A stretch of 51,285 bases of DNA from Clostridiales bacterium (GCA_023666645.1 JAMPBP010000006.1:1-51285), one strand, 5' to 3'; shown: positions 15,109-25,248, counted from the first letter of the stretch. The notes: a model not told the origin generated them from the letters alone. A program made the numbers and translations.

Positions 15109-17433
15109 ATGGCGGCAAACTTAGTAATAGTAGAGTCCCCGGCCAAGGCCAAGACGATAGAAAAATTTTTGGGCAAAGACTATAAGGTGATGTCGAGCTA
15201 TGGTCACATACGCGACCTCAAGCGCAAGAGCTTCAGCATCGACATCGACAACAACTTTGCGCCCCAATATGAAATACCCGAAGATAAGAAAGCGCTTGTA
15301 GCTGAATTAAAAAAGGAGGCCAGGAATGCCAAGATGGTATGGCTGGCATCTGATGAGGACCGCGAGGGAGAGGCAATATCCTGGCACCTGTATGAGGTGT
15401 TGGGACTGAAGCCCGAAACCACGCGGCGCATTGTATTTCATGAGATTACCAAAGATGCTATACTCCATGCCATCGAAAATCCACGGTCGATCGACCTAAA
15501 CCGTGTCGATGCCCAGCAGGCACGCCGCGTGCTTGACCGCATTGTAGGATTTGAATTGTCGCCCGTGTTGTGGAAGAAAATCAAACCGGCTCTGTCGGCA
15601 GGTCGTGTACAATCGGTAGCCGTAAGGTTGATTGTTGAGCGCGAAAAGGAGATCAAGACATTCGTACCCGAGGAATATTACCGCGTGGCCGGTGACTTTG
15701 TCGATGCAGCCGGCTCCGTGCTCAAAACCGAGTATAGTCATCGCCTGAAAAATCACGATGAGGTTGTTGAGCTCTTCAACCGTTGTGACAAAGCCTCGTG
15801 GCATGTGAGCGATATAATGGTTAAACCCCTCAGGAAATCACCCGCTCCACCGTTCACCACATCAACCCTTCAGCAGGAAGCGGCCCGCAAATTAGGATTC
15901 ACCGTTGGACAAACCATGATGGTAGCCCAGCATCTATACGAGAACGGACACATCACTTACATGCGTACCGACTCACTCAATCTTTCAGAGCTGGCTATCA
16001 ATACGATAAAAAAAGAAATTACGGACAATATAGGTCCTGAATACCTCAAGGTGAGACGTTACCACACATCAAGCAAGGGTGCCCAGGAGGCCCACGAGGC
16101 AATACGTCCCACATATGTCGACAAGCATGAAATCGAGGGGACACCTCAGGAAAAGAAACTCTACAACCTGATATGGAAACGCACCGTAGCATCGCAGATG
16201 GCCGATGCCGAGTTGGAAAAGACCACAATCGACATTGTCAGTGCTACCAGAGAGGACCAGTTTACCGCCAGTGGTGAGGTGATCAAATTTGACGGATTCC
16301 TGAAAATCTATATCGAAGGTCACGATGACGATAATAATGACAACGAAACCCAGTCGTTGCTCCCGGCAATGCGTGTCGACGATGCTCTGGCGCTCACTAC
16401 CGTTATAGCACAGCAGCGTTACACCCAGCACCCGCCACGTTACACCGAGGCCTCGCTGGTGAAGAAAATGGAGGAGTTGGGCATAGGCCGCCCGTCGACC
16501 TATGCTCCCACCATATCGACCATACAGCAACGTGAATATGTAGAGAAAGGTGACCGCCCCGGCGTGGAGCGCACACTACACACTCTCTCACTCATACCTG
16601 GCTCCAAGATTGTCGAGAAGAGCAAGACCGAAGTGACCGGTGGTGACAAGGGCAAACTCCTGCCTACCGACATAGGTGTCGTGGTCAACGATTTCCTTAC
16701 CGAGTATTTCCCCGACATTCTCGACTATAACTTCACCGCCAAGGTTGAGGAAAAATTTGATGAGATAGCAGAGGGTCAACTGGCGTGGACCAATGAGATA
16801 TCAGAGTTCTACGACATCTTCCATCCGGCAGTGGAGAGCACCAGCAACATGCATCTTGAACATAAGGTAGGCGAGAGGTTGCTCGGTACCGACCCGGTGA
16901 GCGGCAAGCCTGTGAGCGTCAAGATAGGCCGCTACGGTCCACTGGTACAGATGGGCGAGGGAGACACCGAGGAGAAACCCCAGTTTGCTTCACTGCTCAA
17001 AGGGCAGTCGGTATCTACCATCACTCTTGAAGAGGCACTCAAACTCTTTGAATTCCCCCGCAATTTAGGAGAATATGAAGGAAAAGATGTGACAGTGGCC
17101 ATAGGCCGTTTCGGTCCCTATGTGAAACATGACGGAAAATTTGTATCCATACCCAAGGGAATCACTCCGGCAAGCCTCACCCTCACCGAGGCCATAGAGC
17201 TGATCGACAACAAGCGCGATACCGACAGCAAGAAGGTAGTGAAAATATATGACGAAGATCCCGACATGCAGTTGCTTCGTGGTCCCTATGGCATATACAT
17301 ATGCTATAAAAAAAGCAATTACAAGATACCCAAGAGTGTAAGCGAGCCAGCCGAGCTCACTCTCGAACAGTGTCGGGAGATAGTCGACAACGCTCCGGCG
17401 CCAAAGCCACGCCGCCGCAAGTCCAAGTCGTGA
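15109..17433 (+). CDS. topA: DNA topoisomerase I (type IA)
   Basis: The 774-residue protein relaxes negative supercoils through a transient 5'-phosphotyrosine link. The TOPRIM domain (1-115) shows VIVESPAKAKTI with E9 and SDEDREGE with D82/D84. The central gate region contains DAQQARRVLDRIVGFELSP and the active-site stretch HITYMRTDSL with Y284. The tail holds two topoisomerase C-terminal repeats (IGRYGPLVQMGEG and IGRFGPYVKHDGKF) and ends in a basic cluster (KPRRRKSKS). No four-Cys zinc fingers are visible, as is usual in this phylum. It has its own promoter and is followed 73 bp later by a pseudouridine synthase gene. Confidence 0.98.
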   Translation: MAANLVIVESPAKAKTIEKFLGKDYKVMSSYGHIRDLKRKSFSIDIDNNFAPQYEIPEDKKALVAELKKEARNAKMVWLASDEDREGEAISWHLYEVLGLKPETTRRIVFHEITKDAILHAIENPRSIDLNRVDAQQARRVLDRIVGFELSPVLWKKIKPALSAGRVQSVAVRLIVEREKEIKTFVPEEYYRVAGDFVDAAGSVLKTEYSHRLKNHDEVVELFNRCDKASWHVSDIMVKPLRKSPAPPFTTSTLQQEAARKLGFTVGQTMMVAQHLYENGHITYMRTDSLNLSELAINTIKKEITDNIGPEYLKVRRYHTSSKGAQEAHEAIRPTYVDKHEIEGTPQEKKLYNLIWKRTVASQMADAELEKTTIDIVSATREDQFTASGEVIKFDGFLKIYIEGHDDDNNDNETQSLLPAMRVDDALALTTVIAQQRYTQHPPRYTEASLVKKMEELGIGRPSTYAPTISTIQQREYVEKGDRPGVERTLHTLSLIPGSKIVEKSKTEVTGGDKGKLLPTDIGVVVNDFLTEYFPDILDYNFTAKVEEKFDEIAEGQLAWTNEISEFYDIFHPAVESTSNMHLEHKVGERLLGTDPVSGKPVSVKIGRYGPLVQMGEGDTEEKPQFASLLKGQSVSTITLEEALKLFEFPRNLGEYEGKDVTVAIGRFGPYVKHDGKFVSIPKGITPASLTLTEAIELIDNKRDTDSKKVVKIYDEDPDMQLLRGPYGIYICYKKSNYKIPKSVSEPAELTLEQCREIVDNAPAPKPRRRKSKS

Positions 17434-17506
17434 CCTCCGGCCACTCAGGAACCGCAAGCACAAAACAATCAACTAAACATGAGCCCCTACGGGCCACTTT
17501 ACAACC

Positions 17507-18484
17507 ATGCCCAGACCACTTAAAGCCAAACCGGGGGCTGAAAAGAAACGTTTTACCCCCGATGTAATTGAAACATATACCGTCAACGAGGAGATGCCCC
17601 TGCTGGAGTTTCTGCTGAGTGTGATGCCTCAGCGCAAGCGCACAAATGTCAAGGAATTGCTCAAACACAACAGTGTCAAAGTAGGACAGCTGGTCACGAG
17701 CCAGTTTGACCAACCGCTCAAGCCCGGTGACATTGTCGCTGTCAACCTGAGCCGCGAATGGCCCCGCTTCTACAACCGCCGCATGCAGCTCGTCTATGAA
17801 GATGACGACATCATAGTCATCAACAAGGGCTACGGCCTGCTGTCGATGGGCAACGAGAAGGTGAAGGAAGGGACAGCCTATTCCATACTGAAAGACTATG
17901 TGAAATGGCAGGATCCACGCAACAAGATATTCATCGTGCACCGCCTCGACCGTGACACATCGGGATTGATGATGTATGCCCGTAACCCACAGGCCAAGGA
18001 CAACATGCAGCACAACTGGAACAACATGGTGCTCGACCGCAAATACCTGTGTGTGGTTGAGGGGAAAGTTGACAGCGATGAGGGAGTGGTAAAAAGTTAT
18101 CTTGCCGAGAACAGCCGCTATGAGGTCTATTCTACTCAGAATCCCGATGAGGGACAGCTTGCAGTGACACGCTATAAAGTACTCAAGCGCGGCAACGGCT
18201 ACTCCCTGCTGGAAGTATCGCTCGACACTGGCCGCAAGAATCAGATACGCGTACATATGAAGGACCTGGGACACCCCATTGCCGGCGACCGTAAATATGG
18301 AGCCCGCACAAGCCCCATACACCGTCTCGCCCTGCATGCCCAGACTTTGAGATTCATACACCCCATCGAGCGCACTGAGATGAAATTCACAACACCTATA
18401 CCGGCAGCCTTTGCATCAATGGTGAAGGTTGGAGGTAATGGTCATCAGGCAAAGGAGGCCAATGATGTCGATGAGCAGGCATAG
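17507..18484 (+). CDS. RluA-family pseudouridine synthase
   Basis: The 325-residue enzyme converts uridine to pseudouridine in rRNA or tRNA. An S4-like RNA-binding segment occupies about 25-85 (LLEFLLSVMPQRKRTNVKEL, VKVGQLVTSQF). The catalytic domain follows with YEDDDIIVINKGYGLLSMG and the signature HRLDRDTSGLMMYA, whose D148 is the catalytic Asp. TGRKNQIRVHMKDLGHPIAGD and RLALHAQTLRFIHP are the other family blocks. The exact target site cannot be read from sequence. Its last 23 bases overlap the next gene, which indicates coupled expression. Confidence 0.93.
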   Translation: MPRPLKAKPGAEKKRFTPDVIETYTVNEEMPLLEFLLSVMPQRKRTNVKELLKHNSVKVGQLVTSQFDQPLKPGDIVAVNLSREWPRFYNRRMQLVYEDDDIIVINKGYGLLSMGNEKVKEGTAYSILKDYVKWQDPRNKIFIVHRLDRDTSGLMMYARNPQAKDNMQHNWNNMVLDRKYLCVVEGKVDSDEGVVKSYLAENSRYEVYSTQNPDEGQLAVTRYKVLKRGNGYSLLEVSLDTGRKNQIRVHMKDLGHPIAGDRKYGARTSPIHRLALHAQTLRFIHPIERTEMKFTTPIPAAFASMVKVGGNGHQAKEANDVDEQA

Positions 18485-19466
18485 CATTGCATCGATACTG
18501 CTGTGGGTAGCGTTCACGCTCGTATCGTGTGGCGGCCAGAAGAGCAATCAGGCTCAACCGGCCATGGAAGCTACAACCTGTGTGGAGACATTCAACACCG
18601 ACAGCGCCATGAGCTACCTGAAAGCTCAGACCGACCTGGGACCACGCGTTCCAGGTAGCGAGGCTCATCGCCTGTGTGGCGACTATCTGGCGGCAACGCT
18701 ACGTCGCCTCGGTGCCGACACCGTGATTGAACACACAGCCCATGTGACAGCCTGGAACGGTGACCGCCTGCCGCTACGCAACATCATAGCACGTTTCGGA
18801 AGCCGAGACGGTGTGAAGCCGGTATTGCTGGCGGCCCATTGGGACTCCCGCCCATGGGCCGATGCAGAGAGCGACCCGGTCAAGAGCCGTCAACCTATTG
18901 ACGGAGCCAATGACGGGGCAAGCGGTGTCGCAGTGCTCCTTGAAACGGCCCGTCTGGCCGGCATCAATGGCACGCTGATGCCTATTGAGATTCTGCTGTG
19001 TGATGGTGAAGACTATGGCAAGCCGGGCGACGGTGATGGCAGTGGCGACGAGTCGACATGGTGCCTTGGCACACAGGCCTGGCTCTCCACTTTCCCTTAT
19101 GCCAACCGCGAAAGACCCCGCTATGCAATACTCCTTGACATGGTGGGAGGACGCAACGCCCGCTTCCATCGTGAATACATAAGCCAGCGACTGGCTCCCG
19201 GTGTCGTTGACATGGTGTGGAACACAGCCGCCTCAATTGGGCTTGGCGAACGGTTCGTCAACAGCGAGGGTGGGGCAGTGGTCGACGACCACCTGTTTAT
19301 TAACCGGGCCGGCATTCCCGCAATTGACATCATCGAGAACAAAAATCCTGAGACAGGCTCCTTCAACGTCACCTGGCACACCCACGAGGACAGCTACGAA
19401 AACATAGACCCGAGCACGATAGGTGACACGGGACGATTAGTTTCAAAACTCACAATAAAAGAATAA
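18462..19466 (+). CDS. type II glutaminyl-peptide cyclotransferase (M28-fold lipoprotein)
   Basis: I start at the ATG at 18462, because AAAGGAGG lies just upstream and this gives a clean lipoprotein signal (VAFTLVSC, lipobox Cys 23). The 334-residue product has the zinc-peptidase M28 fold: AHWDSRPWAD with H126, DGANDGASG with D151, LLCDGEDYG with E183, and WHTHEDSYENID near the C-terminus. This Asp-Glu-His single-zinc set and the long DGEDYG loop match bacterial type II glutaminyl cyclases, such as the Porphyromonas enzyme, more than di-zinc aminopeptidases. They convert N-terminal Gln to pyroglutamate on exported proteins, a frequent end after signal peptidase I in this phylum. Confidence 0.85.
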   Translation: MMSMSRHSIASILLWVAFTLVSCGGQKSNQAQPAMEATTCVETFNTDSAMSYLKAQTDLGPRVPGSEAHRLCGDYLAATLRRLGADTVIEHTAHVTAWNGDRLPLRNIIARFGSRDGVKPVLLAAHWDSRPWADAESDPVKSRQPIDGANDGASGVAVLLETARLAGINGTLMPIEILLCDGEDYGKPGDGDGSGDESTWCLGTQAWLSTFPYANRERPRYAILLDMVGGRNARFHREYISQRLAPGVVDMVWNTAASIGLGERFVNSEGGAVVDDHLFINRAGIPAIDIIENKNPETGSFNVTWHTHEDSYENIDPSTIGDTGRLVSKLTIKE

Positions 19467-19470
19467 CATC

Positions 19471-19893
19471 ATGAGCATAAATGAGATTCAAGACCGTATA
19501 ATCGAGGAATTCAGTGACATAGATGACTGGATGGACCGCTATGCCTATATCATTGACTTGGGCAACGCTCTCCCACCCATCGACCCTGAGTTCAAAACCT
19601 CACGCTACCTTATTGAAGGGTGTCAGAGTCGTGTATGGCTCAATGCCGAGCTCGTCGATGGCAAGGTACATTATACCGCCGATTCCGATGCCATCATAGT
19701 AAAGGGTATCATATCGTTGCTCATCGAGGTACTCAATGACCATACCCCCGGTGAGATTCTCGATGCCGATCTTTACTTCATCGACAAGATAGGCTTGTCG
19801 GAACATCTGTCGCCCACACGTTCCAACGGACTGGTGGCCATGGTGAAGCAGATGAGAATGTATGCACTTGCCTTCAAGGAAATGAACAAGTGA
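19471..19893 (+). CDS. sufE: SufE-family cysteine desulfuration protein
   Basis: The 140-residue protein accepts sulfur from a SufS-type cysteine desulfurase and passes it to Fe-S assembly. C51 in LIEGCQSRVW is the sulfur-accepting cysteine with its conserved context. The N-terminus (IQDRIIEEFSDIDDWMDRY) and the RSNGLVAMVKQMR tail are typical. The other Suf genes are not in this window. It lies 4 bp after the glutaminyl cyclase gene, so it is co-transcribed with it, probably only for convenience. Confidence 0.95.
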   Translation: MSINEIQDRIIEEFSDIDDWMDRYAYIIDLGNALPPIDPEFKTSRYLIEGCQSRVWLNAELVDGKVHYTADSDAIIVKGIISLLIEVLNDHTPGEILDADLYFIDKIGLSEHLSPTRSNGLVAMVKQMRMYALAFKEMNK

Positions 19894-19950
19894 TTGCGGT
19901 CATACACACATTTCAAGCGACAACATTATTAACACATTAAATCTTTAAAC

Positions 19951-21852
19951 ATGTTTAAAAATCAACCTGCGGGACTGTATGTGCTTTCGCTCGCCAACAC
20001 CGGTGAACGCTTCGGCTACTACACGATGCTCGCGATTTTCCTGTTCTTCTTGCAGGCAAAGTTTGGACTTGACTCGGCATGGACCGGTCAGATTTTCTCC
20101 ATTTTCCTCGCCTTGGTTTACTTCATGCCTCTTATCGGTGGACTTCTTGCCGACAAGTGGAGTTTCTCAAAGTGTGTGGTAACTGGTATCGCCATTATGT
20201 TTCTGGGCTATGCCTTGATGTCGGTGCCTACTCCCGTGCGTGAGGATACATCTCTTTACATTCTATTTGCCGCATTGTTGCTCATCTCGGTAGGAACAGG
20301 ACTGTTCAAGGGCAACCTGCAGGTGATGGTTGGCGACCTTTACAACAATGCCAAGTATGGGGCACGCCGCGACGCTGCATTCTCAATTTTCTACATGGCC
20401 ATAAATCTCGGCTCGATGTTTGCTCCCACAGCAGCAATCGCCCTTAAGAACACCGCGCTCGAGAGCGACGGATTCAGAGTGGAGAACACCGAGTCCCTGC
20501 AGCTCAAGGAGTCAATGATACCCTCAGTGTGCAACTGGTGTCTTGATACCGACAACTTCACCGCAATGCCGGCAACCGACAGCGAGCAGTATAAATCAAT
20601 GCTCGATTTTGCCGTCAACGCCCGCATGGAAAGCAACAAGGACCAATATAAAGGGATGGACCGCAAAGAGGTTGAGGCCACTCTTAAAGAAGAGATGAAG
20701 CAAGGCGACAATCTCCCTGTGTTCTTCAGCGAGAGCCTTGCCCAGTTTGCCGAAAAGTGTACTCATAAATCGGCTGATATCAAGGCATTCGCTTCAGAAT
20801 ATATCACCTCCTTCTCCAAGGGTTGCGGCTATGCCTTTGCTCTGGCTTGTGGCTCACTCATCGTCAGCTTCCTCATCTACATACTTGGACGCAGGACCTA
20901 CAGCCACATCATCAAAGACAAGAAGCAGGCCGGCGACAAGAAACAGGCCAAGGCCGCTGAAGATGGACCGCAACTCACTGCTGCGCAGACCAAACAGCGC
21001 ATTGTTGCCCTTTTGCTTGTATTTGCTGTGGTAATCTTCTTCTGGATGGTATTCCACCAGAACGGCCAGACACTTACCGAATTTGCCAAGAGCTGCACAT
21101 CAAGCTCTACGTCAAGCTGGACGCGCTTAGGATTCAATCTGTGGGCACTTGTGGCTATAGCTGTGGGTGTATATGCATTGTTCAGTATCTTCCAAAGCAA
21201 ATCGGCCAAAGCCAAAGCTATAAGTGGTGTGGTTCTTGCCGCCGTAGTGGGCATCGTGAGCTACATCTACCTGAATACACCTGAGACAGTTGACAACATC
21301 GACCCGGCTGTTTACCAGCAGTTCAACCCCTTCTATGTTGTTGCTCTGACACCATTCTCGATGGCACTCTTCGGCTGGCTTGCCTCCAAGGGAAAAGAAC
21401 CCTCGGCTCCACGAAAGATAGGATATGGCATGGTAGTAGCCGGAGCAGCATATCTTGTGATGGTATTTGCATCGCTCAATCTTGTGGGGACCAATGGAAG
21501 TGAGTCGCCCAACTGGCTTATCTCAACCTACCTGTTACTCACATTTGCCGAGCTGTTGCTCTCGCCCATGGGTATCTCGTTTGTATCAAAAGTAGCGCCT
21601 CCCAAGTACAAAGGCTCCATGATGGGTGGATGGTTTGCCGCCACCGCTATAGGCAACTATCTGGTATCTATTCCCATGCTCATGTGGGGTAAGGTTTCAG
21701 TGCCCGTGATTTGGGGCATTCTCATCGTGATATGCCTGCTGTCGGCGACATTCATATTCTCGATAATGAGGAAGCTCGAAGCCGCAACCAGTGATGAGCC
21801 CGCCGCAGTACCGGCTCAGGCTGTCGAGAACGTAGAGGACGACGCTATCTGA
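19951..21852 (+). CDS. POT-family proton-coupled peptide transporter with large insert
   Basis: The 633-residue inner-membrane protein belongs to the POT/PTR branch of the MFS. Helix 1 reads LSLANTGERFGYYTML. The usual E-x-x-E-R motif appears as N16-T-G-E19-R20, so the first Glu is replaced by Asn. DAAFSIFYMAINLGSMFAP (about 141-159) is a POT signature. A hydrophilic insert of about 115 residues (168-285) follows it, before the next membrane helix. The C-terminus is Ala/Pro/Glu-rich. It should import di- or tripeptides. The tricorn-type protease gene converges on it from the other side of a shared terminator. Confidence 0.9.
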   Translation: MFKNQPAGLYVLSLANTGERFGYYTMLAIFLFFLQAKFGLDSAWTGQIFSIFLALVYFMPLIGGLLADKWSFSKCVVTGIAIMFLGYALMSVPTPVREDTSLYILFAALLLISVGTGLFKGNLQVMVGDLYNNAKYGARRDAAFSIFYMAINLGSMFAPTAAIALKNTALESDGFRVENTESLQLKESMIPSVCNWCLDTDNFTAMPATDSEQYKSMLDFAVNARMESNKDQYKGMDRKEVEATLKEEMKQGDNLPVFFSESLAQFAEKCTHKSADIKAFASEYITSFSKGCGYAFALACGSLIVSFLIYILGRRTYSHIIKDKKQAGDKKQAKAAEDGPQLTAAQTKQRIVALLLVFAVVIFFWMVFHQNGQTLTEFAKSCTSSSTSSWTRLGFNLWALVAIAVGVYALFSIFQSKSAKAKAISGVVLAAVVGIVSYIYLNTPETVDNIDPAVYQQFNPFYVVALTPFSMALFGWLASKGKEPSAPRKIGYGMVVAGAAYLVMVFASLNLVGTNGSESPNWLISTYLLLTFAELLLSPMGISFVSKVAPPKYKGSMMGGWFAATAIGNYLVSIPMLMWGKVSVPVIWGILIVICLLSATFIFSIMRKLEAATSDEPAAVPAQAVENVEDDAI

Positions 21853-21890
21853 TAGACAGCACCGATTCCAAAGAAATCATATAAATAAAG

Positions 21891-21936
21891 ACCGTGGGTA
21901 GTTCGAATGGATCCGACTACCCACGGTTATTTTTTA
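21891..21936. terminator. intrinsic terminator after the peptide transporter gene
   Basis: A perfect 12-bp stem (21891-21902 with 21916-21927) and 13-base loop are followed by TATTTTTT on the plus strand. The convergent protease gene ends at 21950, so the hairpin may serve both. Confidence 0.88.
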
Positions 21937-21949
21937 TTTATTGTGGTTC

Positions 21950-24900
21950 TTATTTAGATGATTGGTCGCTGTCGAGCTTTTTCAACAGATGCTTGGTGGC
22001 TCCTACGAGCTGTGCGTCATAACCGGCTTGTACATCGGCGGGGTTATTGTAGATGAGCACATCGGGATTGAGCTGGTGATTTTCCAGGACAGTACCATCG
22101 ATCGACTGGCTGGTGACCTGTGGAATGCCGAAGTAGATTGAGGGGTCGATCTGAGTCTCCCACCATACAGCTGTCATTGTACCGGGGATAGGCGCACCCA
22201 CCACATCGCCTATTCCTAATGTCTGGTAGGAATACGGGGTACCGTGGGCGTCGCTGTAATTGCTCTCGTTGACGAGCATTACCGATGGCTTGTACCATTG
22301 TGAGAAAGGTTCGCTGCCTATGTAACGCCCACGGGGCATGAAGCGTACATACTCCTTACCATTGAGCAACTGGGCAAGGTCATTGTGCAACCAGCCACCA
22401 CCGTTGTAGCGGGTGTCGACGATGACAGCCTCGTGGTTGCGATATTTACCGAGCAACTGGTCATAGACGGTCGAGAAGCTGGGACCATTCATGCCCTGTA
22501 CATGTACATAGGCTACTCTGCCGCCGGATACACTGTCCACGATAGCCTGGTTGCGCTCAACCCAGCGCTGGTAGAGCAATCCCGACTCTGTGCCTGTAGA
22601 GATAGGCTTGACTACAATCTCGTCGACGGTGCCATCGGCGCGCTTCACGGCCAGACGGGTCTTGCGGTTGGTGAGTCCGTCGAGAAGCGGGAAATAGTCA
22701 TGACCGGCTTTGATTTCCTTGCCATTGATCGACAAGATGATGTCGCCGGGTTGCACATGAGCCTTGCGGGCAGCCAGCGGACTGCGAGGCAAAACCTCGC
22801 TTACAAGAAGACCGTCGCCTGTATAGTTCTCATCAAAGAAAGCACCGAGCGAGGCGGTCGACATAGGCGCGTTGCCGGCTGATGTGCCCGAACCGGTGTG
22901 TGAGGCGTTGAGCTCGCCCAGAATCTCGCTGAGAAGATCGGAAAAGTCGCGGTTGTTGTCGATGTGGGGCAAGAAGCGGCGATAGTGCTCACCATATGCT
23001 TCCCAGTCGACACCATGAAGATTCACATCGTAGAACTTGTCCTTTACCTGTTGCCACATATGGTCATAAATATACTCACGTTCGAGCGATGGACGACGCT
23101 CATATATAGCCTCAAAGTCGACGCTTTTACGGTCACCGCCAGGAATGGCAATCTTGCTTATTCCGCTGCCTGAGAGCATGAATAGGTTCTCTCCCTTTTT
23201 GTCGGGCAAGAAGGAACCACTGATACCGTTGGCGAGGGTAGAGGTCTTTCCCTCCCTCAGGTCGGTGACATATAGATTGTTGGTGCCATCGGGAGCCGAG
23301 GCTACATAATAGAATTTGTCACCGTCGGGCGAGAGATAGTTGCTACCAAGGTTGCCCGAGATACCGGTAAGACGACGTGTACGGTAGCGACGGTTGTCGA
23401 GGTCAAATTCCAGAGGCTTGACGTCATCTTTCTTCTCATCGAGAGCATCATCTTTTTTCTTCTTTTTCTTCTTGCCGCTCTCCTTTGCTGCAAGAGCGAT
23501 GCTGTCGGTGCGTTCACGTTCCTTTTTGGCCAGGGCCGCTTCTTCCTCCGAGAGACCAAACTCGTCCCAGGCTTCTGTGTCGAGCATCATCAGGATGACA
23601 TCATTCTGGTTTCCCCAACTGCCATGGCTCTTCATGCCATGTTTGCCTGTGAGATAGGTAATGCCTTTGCCTCCCAGTACCCATTGAGGATAGTAGTCGG
23701 CATAACCGCTCTCGGTGAGGTCGACCACTTTAGAACCATCGGCTGCCACGAGGGCGATATCGATATTGTTCCAGCCTCCCACACCTATATAGCTGCTGAG
23801 CAGCCAGCGGCTGTCGGGGCTCCATTCAAATGATACGTCACCGTCTGTATATGAGTAGTTGTATTTGCCATCGAGAGCTGTGGTGACATTCTTGGTATCA
23901 ACATCGATGACACGCAGTTCTGTACGGTTCTCAAGGAAGGCCACCTTCTTGCCGTCGGGGCTGTAATCAGGTTGCTGCGCCACGGTGGGGCAACTGTAGA
24001 GGAGCTCCTCGCGAAGGTCGGTGGCATATGCAAACTCTTTCTCATCGGGGCTGACTATCGTCGTTGTGTAGAGTTTCCAGTGGCCGTCGCGGTCGCTGTC
24101 ATAGACAAGCGTGCGACCATCGGGAGCAAAGTCGACCACTCGTTCCTGAGCCGGAGTGTTGGTGATACGCTTGGTTGTCTTATACTTCACATTGGTCACA
24201 TATATGTCACCGCGCACTATGAATGCGACCTCGTTGCCCGAGGGGCTCACGGCGAGGTTTGTGGCACCTCCTGTGATGTAACGCTTCACCCGGTCGTTGT
24301 CATAATCATCGGTGACAATCTGGATATCCAGGAGCTTGGGCTCTCCGCCGGGTGCGAGAGTATATGCCTCACCGTCCCAGCTGAAGGCCAGCTTGCCGTT
24401 GTCGGAGGCTGAGAGTGACCTCACAGGGTGTTTCTCAAATCGTGTGAGCTGGCGTTTCACCTTTCCGTCGACCGAGCGCTCGTAGACATTTAGGGTGCCG
24501 TTGCCCTCCTCGCTCAGATAGAAGAAATTGTCGGTCCCTTGTTTCCACACCGGGTTGAGGTCATGACCGTTGAAATCAGTGAGACACTCATACGAGCCAT
24601 CGGGAGTCACGAGCCATATGTCGGCTGTACCCGATGAGCGCTCATGCTTGCGGTATATGTTCTCAAAACCCTTGCGGTCCTGATAGAGTAACCTGCCATT
24701 GCCGTCAATGCTTGCTGCCTGGACAGGCACCGACATGTAGAGCGAGGGTCGCGGCTCGATGGAGTCGACATTGAGCTTGTAGGCCTGGGCCTGGAATGGA
24801 CCCTGTATAGCCTCGCGTGAGGGTTTCATGTTAGCCTGGTAGATTATCGTCGCGTTATCGATAAAGGTGATGGGGCGTTCATGGCCGCTATGAGTGGTGA

Positions 24901-25207
24901 GGCGGCGTGGAGTGCCACCCTGGGCATCGACGATATAAAGGTCGTCGGATCCCTCACGGTTACTACGGAACACGATGCGCTTACCGTCGGGGCTCCACAG
25001 CGGGGTCGAGTCGTAGGCGTCGTTGGTGGTGAGTTGCGAGGCTCGTCCTCCTGTCGATTGTACAGTGTATATGTCACCCTTATAGGTGAAAGCCACCTTG
25101 TTGCCATCAGGCGAGATGGCTACATCACGCACCCATAAAGGGCCGGCCGATACCATGGCAGCTGTCGAGGCGGCAAGAAGAGCCGCCAGTGTTATTCGCT
25201 TTATCAT
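21950..25207 (-). CDS. tricorn-type S41 protease, exported
   Basis: The 1085-residue protein starts with a signal peptide (ALLAASTAAMVSAGP). Residues 22 to about 560 hold WD40/PD40-type propeller repeats (DVAISPDGNKVAFTYKGD, TPLWSPDGKRIVFRSNREGS, VDFAPDGRTLVYDSDRDGHW). A Lys-rich linker (KKKKKKK) lies near 575-590, and a PDZ domain follows (VQPGDIILSINGKEI). The C-terminal S41 domain carries the tricorn catalytic set: NASHTGS (Ser-His), NESNYSDAHG (nucleophile Ser-Asp) and VLENHQLNPD (Glu). Tricorn enzymes trim oligopeptides into small peptides, here in the periplasm. It converges on a peptide transporter, which suggests joint peptide use. Confidence 0.93.
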   Translation of the reverse strand: MIKRITLAALLAASTAAMVSAGPLWVRDVAISPDGNKVAFTYKGDIYTVQSTGGRASQLTTNDAYDSTPLWSPDGKRIVFRSNREGSDDLYIVDAQGGTPRRLTTHSGHERPITFIDNATIIYQANMKPSREAIQGPFQAQAYKLNVDSIEPRPSLYMSVPVQAASIDGNGRLLYQDRKGFENIYRKHERSSGTADIWLVTPDGSYECLTDFNGHDLNPVWKQGTDNFFYLSEEGNGTLNVYERSVDGKVKRQLTRFEKHPVRSLSASDNGKLAFSWDGEAYTLAPGGEPKLLDIQIVTDDYDNDRVKRYITGGATNLAVSPSGNEVAFIVRGDIYVTNVKYKTTKRITNTPAQERVVDFAPDGRTLVYDSDRDGHWKLYTTTIVSPDEKEFAYATDLREELLYSCPTVAQQPDYSPDGKKVAFLENRTELRVIDVDTKNVTTALDGKYNYSYTDGDVSFEWSPDSRWLLSSYIGVGGWNNIDIALVAADGSKVVDLTESGYADYYPQWVLGGKGITYLTGKHGMKSHGSWGNQNDVILMMLDTEAWDEFGLSEEEAALAKKERERTDSIALAAKESGKKKKKKKDDALDEKKDDVKPLEFDLDNRRYRTRRLTGISGNLGSNYLSPDGDKFYYVASAPDGTNNLYVTDLREGKTSTLANGISGSFLPDKKGENLFMLSGSGISKIAIPGGDRKSVDFEAIYERRPSLEREYIYDHMWQQVKDKFYDVNLHGVDWEAYGEHYRRFLPHIDNNRDFSDLLSEILGELNASHTGSGTSAGNAPMSTASLGAFFDENYTGDGLLVSEVLPRSPLAARKAHVQPGDIILSINGKEIKAGHDYFPLLDGLTNRKTRLAVKRADGTVDEIVVKPISTGTESGLLYQRWVERNQAIVDSVSGGRVAYVHVQGMNGPSFSTVYDQLLGKYRNHEAVIVDTRYNGGGWLHNDLAQLLNGKEYVRFMPRGRYIGSEPFSQWYKPSVMLVNESNYSDAHGTPYSYQTLGIGDVVGAPIPGTMTAVWWETQIDPSIYFGIPQVTSQSIDGTVLENHQLNPDVLIYNNPADVQAGYDAQLVGATKHLLKKLDSDQSSK

Positions 25208-25248
25208 GACAATGAGATAATTAGATGAATTTGATTGATTTTGAATGC

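Noticed and set aside
23450-23480. poly-Lys tract in the tricorn protease as a frameshift or slippage site
   Set aside because: The frame is intact on both sides and the codons are mixed enough (AAG/AAA) for a plain charged linker.
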